Assembly (NCBI GenBank): GCA_030037695.1
Contig: JASHQF010000115.1
Span: 1 to 5,469 of the forward strand
Direction: 5' to 3'
DNA: 5,469 nucleotides
DNA from: Thermoplasmata archaeon
GTDB taxonomy: Archaea; Thermoplasmatota; Thermoplasmata; Lutacidiplasmatales; UBA184
Shown here in pieces: positions 4,286 through 5,469 of the stretch. The notes under the pieces are model-generated. The model was not told where the DNA came from and made no database searches. It saw only the letters and a program-made list of their open reading frames with translations. Numbering within the stretch: the first letter of the stretch is position 1; every line of letters starts with the position of its first letter. The position numbers were made by a program, and so were the translations under genes.

Positions 4286-5469
4286 ACCCGGACGTCACGA
4301 CCGCGGTCGACGCGGTCTACGTCGTGGCGATCCTCGCCTTCATCCTCGGCCTCAAGGCGATGAGCTCCCCCGAGACCGCCCGACGGGGGATCCTCGCGGC
4401 CGGGGCGGCGATGCTCGTCGCGGTCGTCGCGACGTTCTTCGGTTCGGTGCCGGGCAACCTCGTCTGGATCTTCGTCGGGATCGCGGTCGGCGGCCTCGCC
4501 GGGTGGTACTGGGCCCGGGTCGTCCAGATGACGGCGATGCCGCAGATGGTCGCGGTGTTCAACGGGATGGGGGGCGGGGCGGCCGCGGCGATCGCCGCGG
4601 TCGAGCTGCTGCGCTCGCTCGGGGACCACGTGAGCGCCGGCCTGAGCGCGGGGGGCGCCGTCATCGGCTCGATCTCGATCGCCGGGAGCGTCATCGCGTT
4701 CCTCAAGCTCCAGGGCTGGCTCCCGTCCAAACCCCTCGTCCTCCCGGCACGCCAGGTCGTCAACACCGCCGTCCTCGCGATCGGGGTCGGGGCGGGCGGG
4801 CTCGGGTTCTGGACCGGGCACGAGCTGTGGTTCCTGCCGTTCTACGTGCTGCTCCTCCTCTACGGGATCCTGCTCACCCTGCCGATCGGCGGCGCCGACA
4901 TGCCGGTCGTCATCAGCCTGTTCAACGCCCTCACGGGCGTGGCCGTCGCGCTCGACGGCTTCGCCCTCGTCAACGGTCCGCTCGGCGACGCGGGCTACGC
5001 GATCGTCGTCGCGGGGACGCTCGTCGGCGCGGCGGGGTCGCTCCTCACGGTCCTCATGGCCCGCGCGATGAACCGCTCGGTCGGCAACGTCTTCTTCGGC
5101 GCGTTCGGCGCGACCGAGGAGACCGGGGGCCCGATCGCGGGCCAGTTGAAGCCGATGGACCCGGCCGACGCGGCGGTGATGATGGAGTACGCCCACGAGG
5201 TGATCATCGCCCCGGGCTACGGGCTCGCCGTCGCCCAGGCCCAGCAGAAGGTGAAGGAGCTCGCCGACCTCCTCGAGGCGAAGGGCGTGACCGTGAAGTT
5301 CGCGATCCACCCGGTCGCGGGGCGGATGCCCGGGCACATGAACGTGCTGCTCGCCGAGGCCGGGATCGCCTACGACAAGCTGTTCGACCGGGACGAGATC
5401 AACGCCGAGTTCCCGACGGCCGACGTCGTCCTCGTGATCGGGGCCAACGACGTCGTGAACCCGGCGGCC
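4282..5469 (+). CDS. pntB: NAD(P) transhydrogenase subunit beta (3' end cut by window)
   Basis: The reading frame stays open from GTG 4282 to the window edge (396 residues). Compared with ~460 for complete PntB, roughly 65 C-terminal residues are missing. PntB completes the proton channel and binds NADP(H). About nine hydrophobic helices span residues 11-260. GGADMPVVISLFNALTGVA (203-221) is the central family motif, with Asp206 and Asn215 matching E. coli Asp213 and Asn222. QMTAMPQMVAVFNG (82-95) carries Asn94 at the E. coli His91 position. After the linker AMNRSVGNVFFGAFG, the NADP(H)-binding domain III begins near 290 with APGYGLAVAQAQ (310-321), GRMPGHMNVLLAEA (347-360) and VLVIGANDVVNPA at the edge. 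The GTG start overlaps the pntAB stop and gives a normal N-terminus with no Shine-Dalgarno site, so coupling is likely. Confidence 0.97.
   Translation, partial: MNPDVTTAVDAVYVVAILAFILGLKAMSSPETARRGILAAGAAMLVAVVATFFGSVPGNLVWIFVGIAVGGLAGWYWARVVQMTAMPQMVAVFNGMGGGAAAAIAAVELLRSLGDHVSAGLSAGGAVIGSISIAGSVIAFLKLQGWLPSKPLVLPARQVVNTAVLAIGVGAGGLGFWTGHELWFLPFYVLLLLYGILLTLPIGGADMPVVISLFNALTGVAVALDGFALVNGPLGDAGYAIVVAGTLVGAAGSLLTVLMARAMNRSVGNVFFGAFGATEETGGPIAGQLKPMDPADAAVMMEYAHEVIIAPGYGLAVAQAQQKVKELADLLEAKGVTVKFAIHPVAGRMPGHMNVLLAEAGIAYDKLFDRDEINAEFPTADVVLVIGANDVVNPAA

Noticed and set aside
4219..5337. Long minus-strand reading frame opposite pntB
   Set aside because: It is extremely rich in Arg, Asp, Glu, Gly and Pro and lies antisense to a clear PntB protein; long antisense frames are expected in DNA this rich in GC.

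Overview
The window reads as a GC-rich archaeal chromosome fragment, most likely from the Thermoplasmatota, though the phylum is an inference. The first ~413 bases are the 3' end of a 23S rRNA gene of archaeal type. They carry the peptidyl-transferase strand, the A-loop, helix 93, the sarcin-ricin loop and the typical archaeal 3' tail. No 5S rRNA or tRNA follows; protein genes begin within about 200 bases. Unlinked rRNA genes are known from Thermoplasma and relatives, which fits. High GC with a strong C/G preference at third codon positions, one clear Shine-Dalgarno site among five starts, and a TATA-like promoter very close to a start codon also fit an archaeon.

Layout, all on the + strand: partial 23S rRNA (1-~413); a short spacer with a T-tract terminator candidate (410-460) and GC-rich non-coding DNA (to 611); a small unrecognised protein (612-908) overlapping by ATGA a DEDD-type exonuclease-like protein with an N-terminal helix-hairpin-helix (905-1723); a family 2 glycosyltransferase (1731-2771) with its own Shine-Dalgarno site; a 68-base gap holding a TATA-like element; then a three-gene proton-translocating NAD(P) transhydrogenase operon, pntAA (2840-3982), pntAB (3983-4285) and pntB (4282 to the window end, truncated by the edge).

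The two gene groups look functionally unrelated. The first (small protein, nuclease, glycosyltransferase) is tightly packed and probably co-transcribed. The second builds a complete transhydrogenase: PntAA binds NAD(H), PntAB and the N-terminal two-thirds of PntB form the membrane proton channel, and the C-terminal PntB domain binds NADP(H). The enzyme would use the proton gradient to make NADPH from NADH. The alpha chain is split in two as in Thermus and Rhodospirillum, and the channel histidine lies on PntAB (His42) rather than at the E. coli PntB His91 position, which is Asn94 here.

I see no mobile element, CRISPR array, defence system or clearly new system. The points worth a second look are the 23S base differences next to the peptidyl-transferase centre, the missing 5S gene, the unrecognised small protein coupled to the nuclease, and the histidine arrangement of the transhydrogenase.
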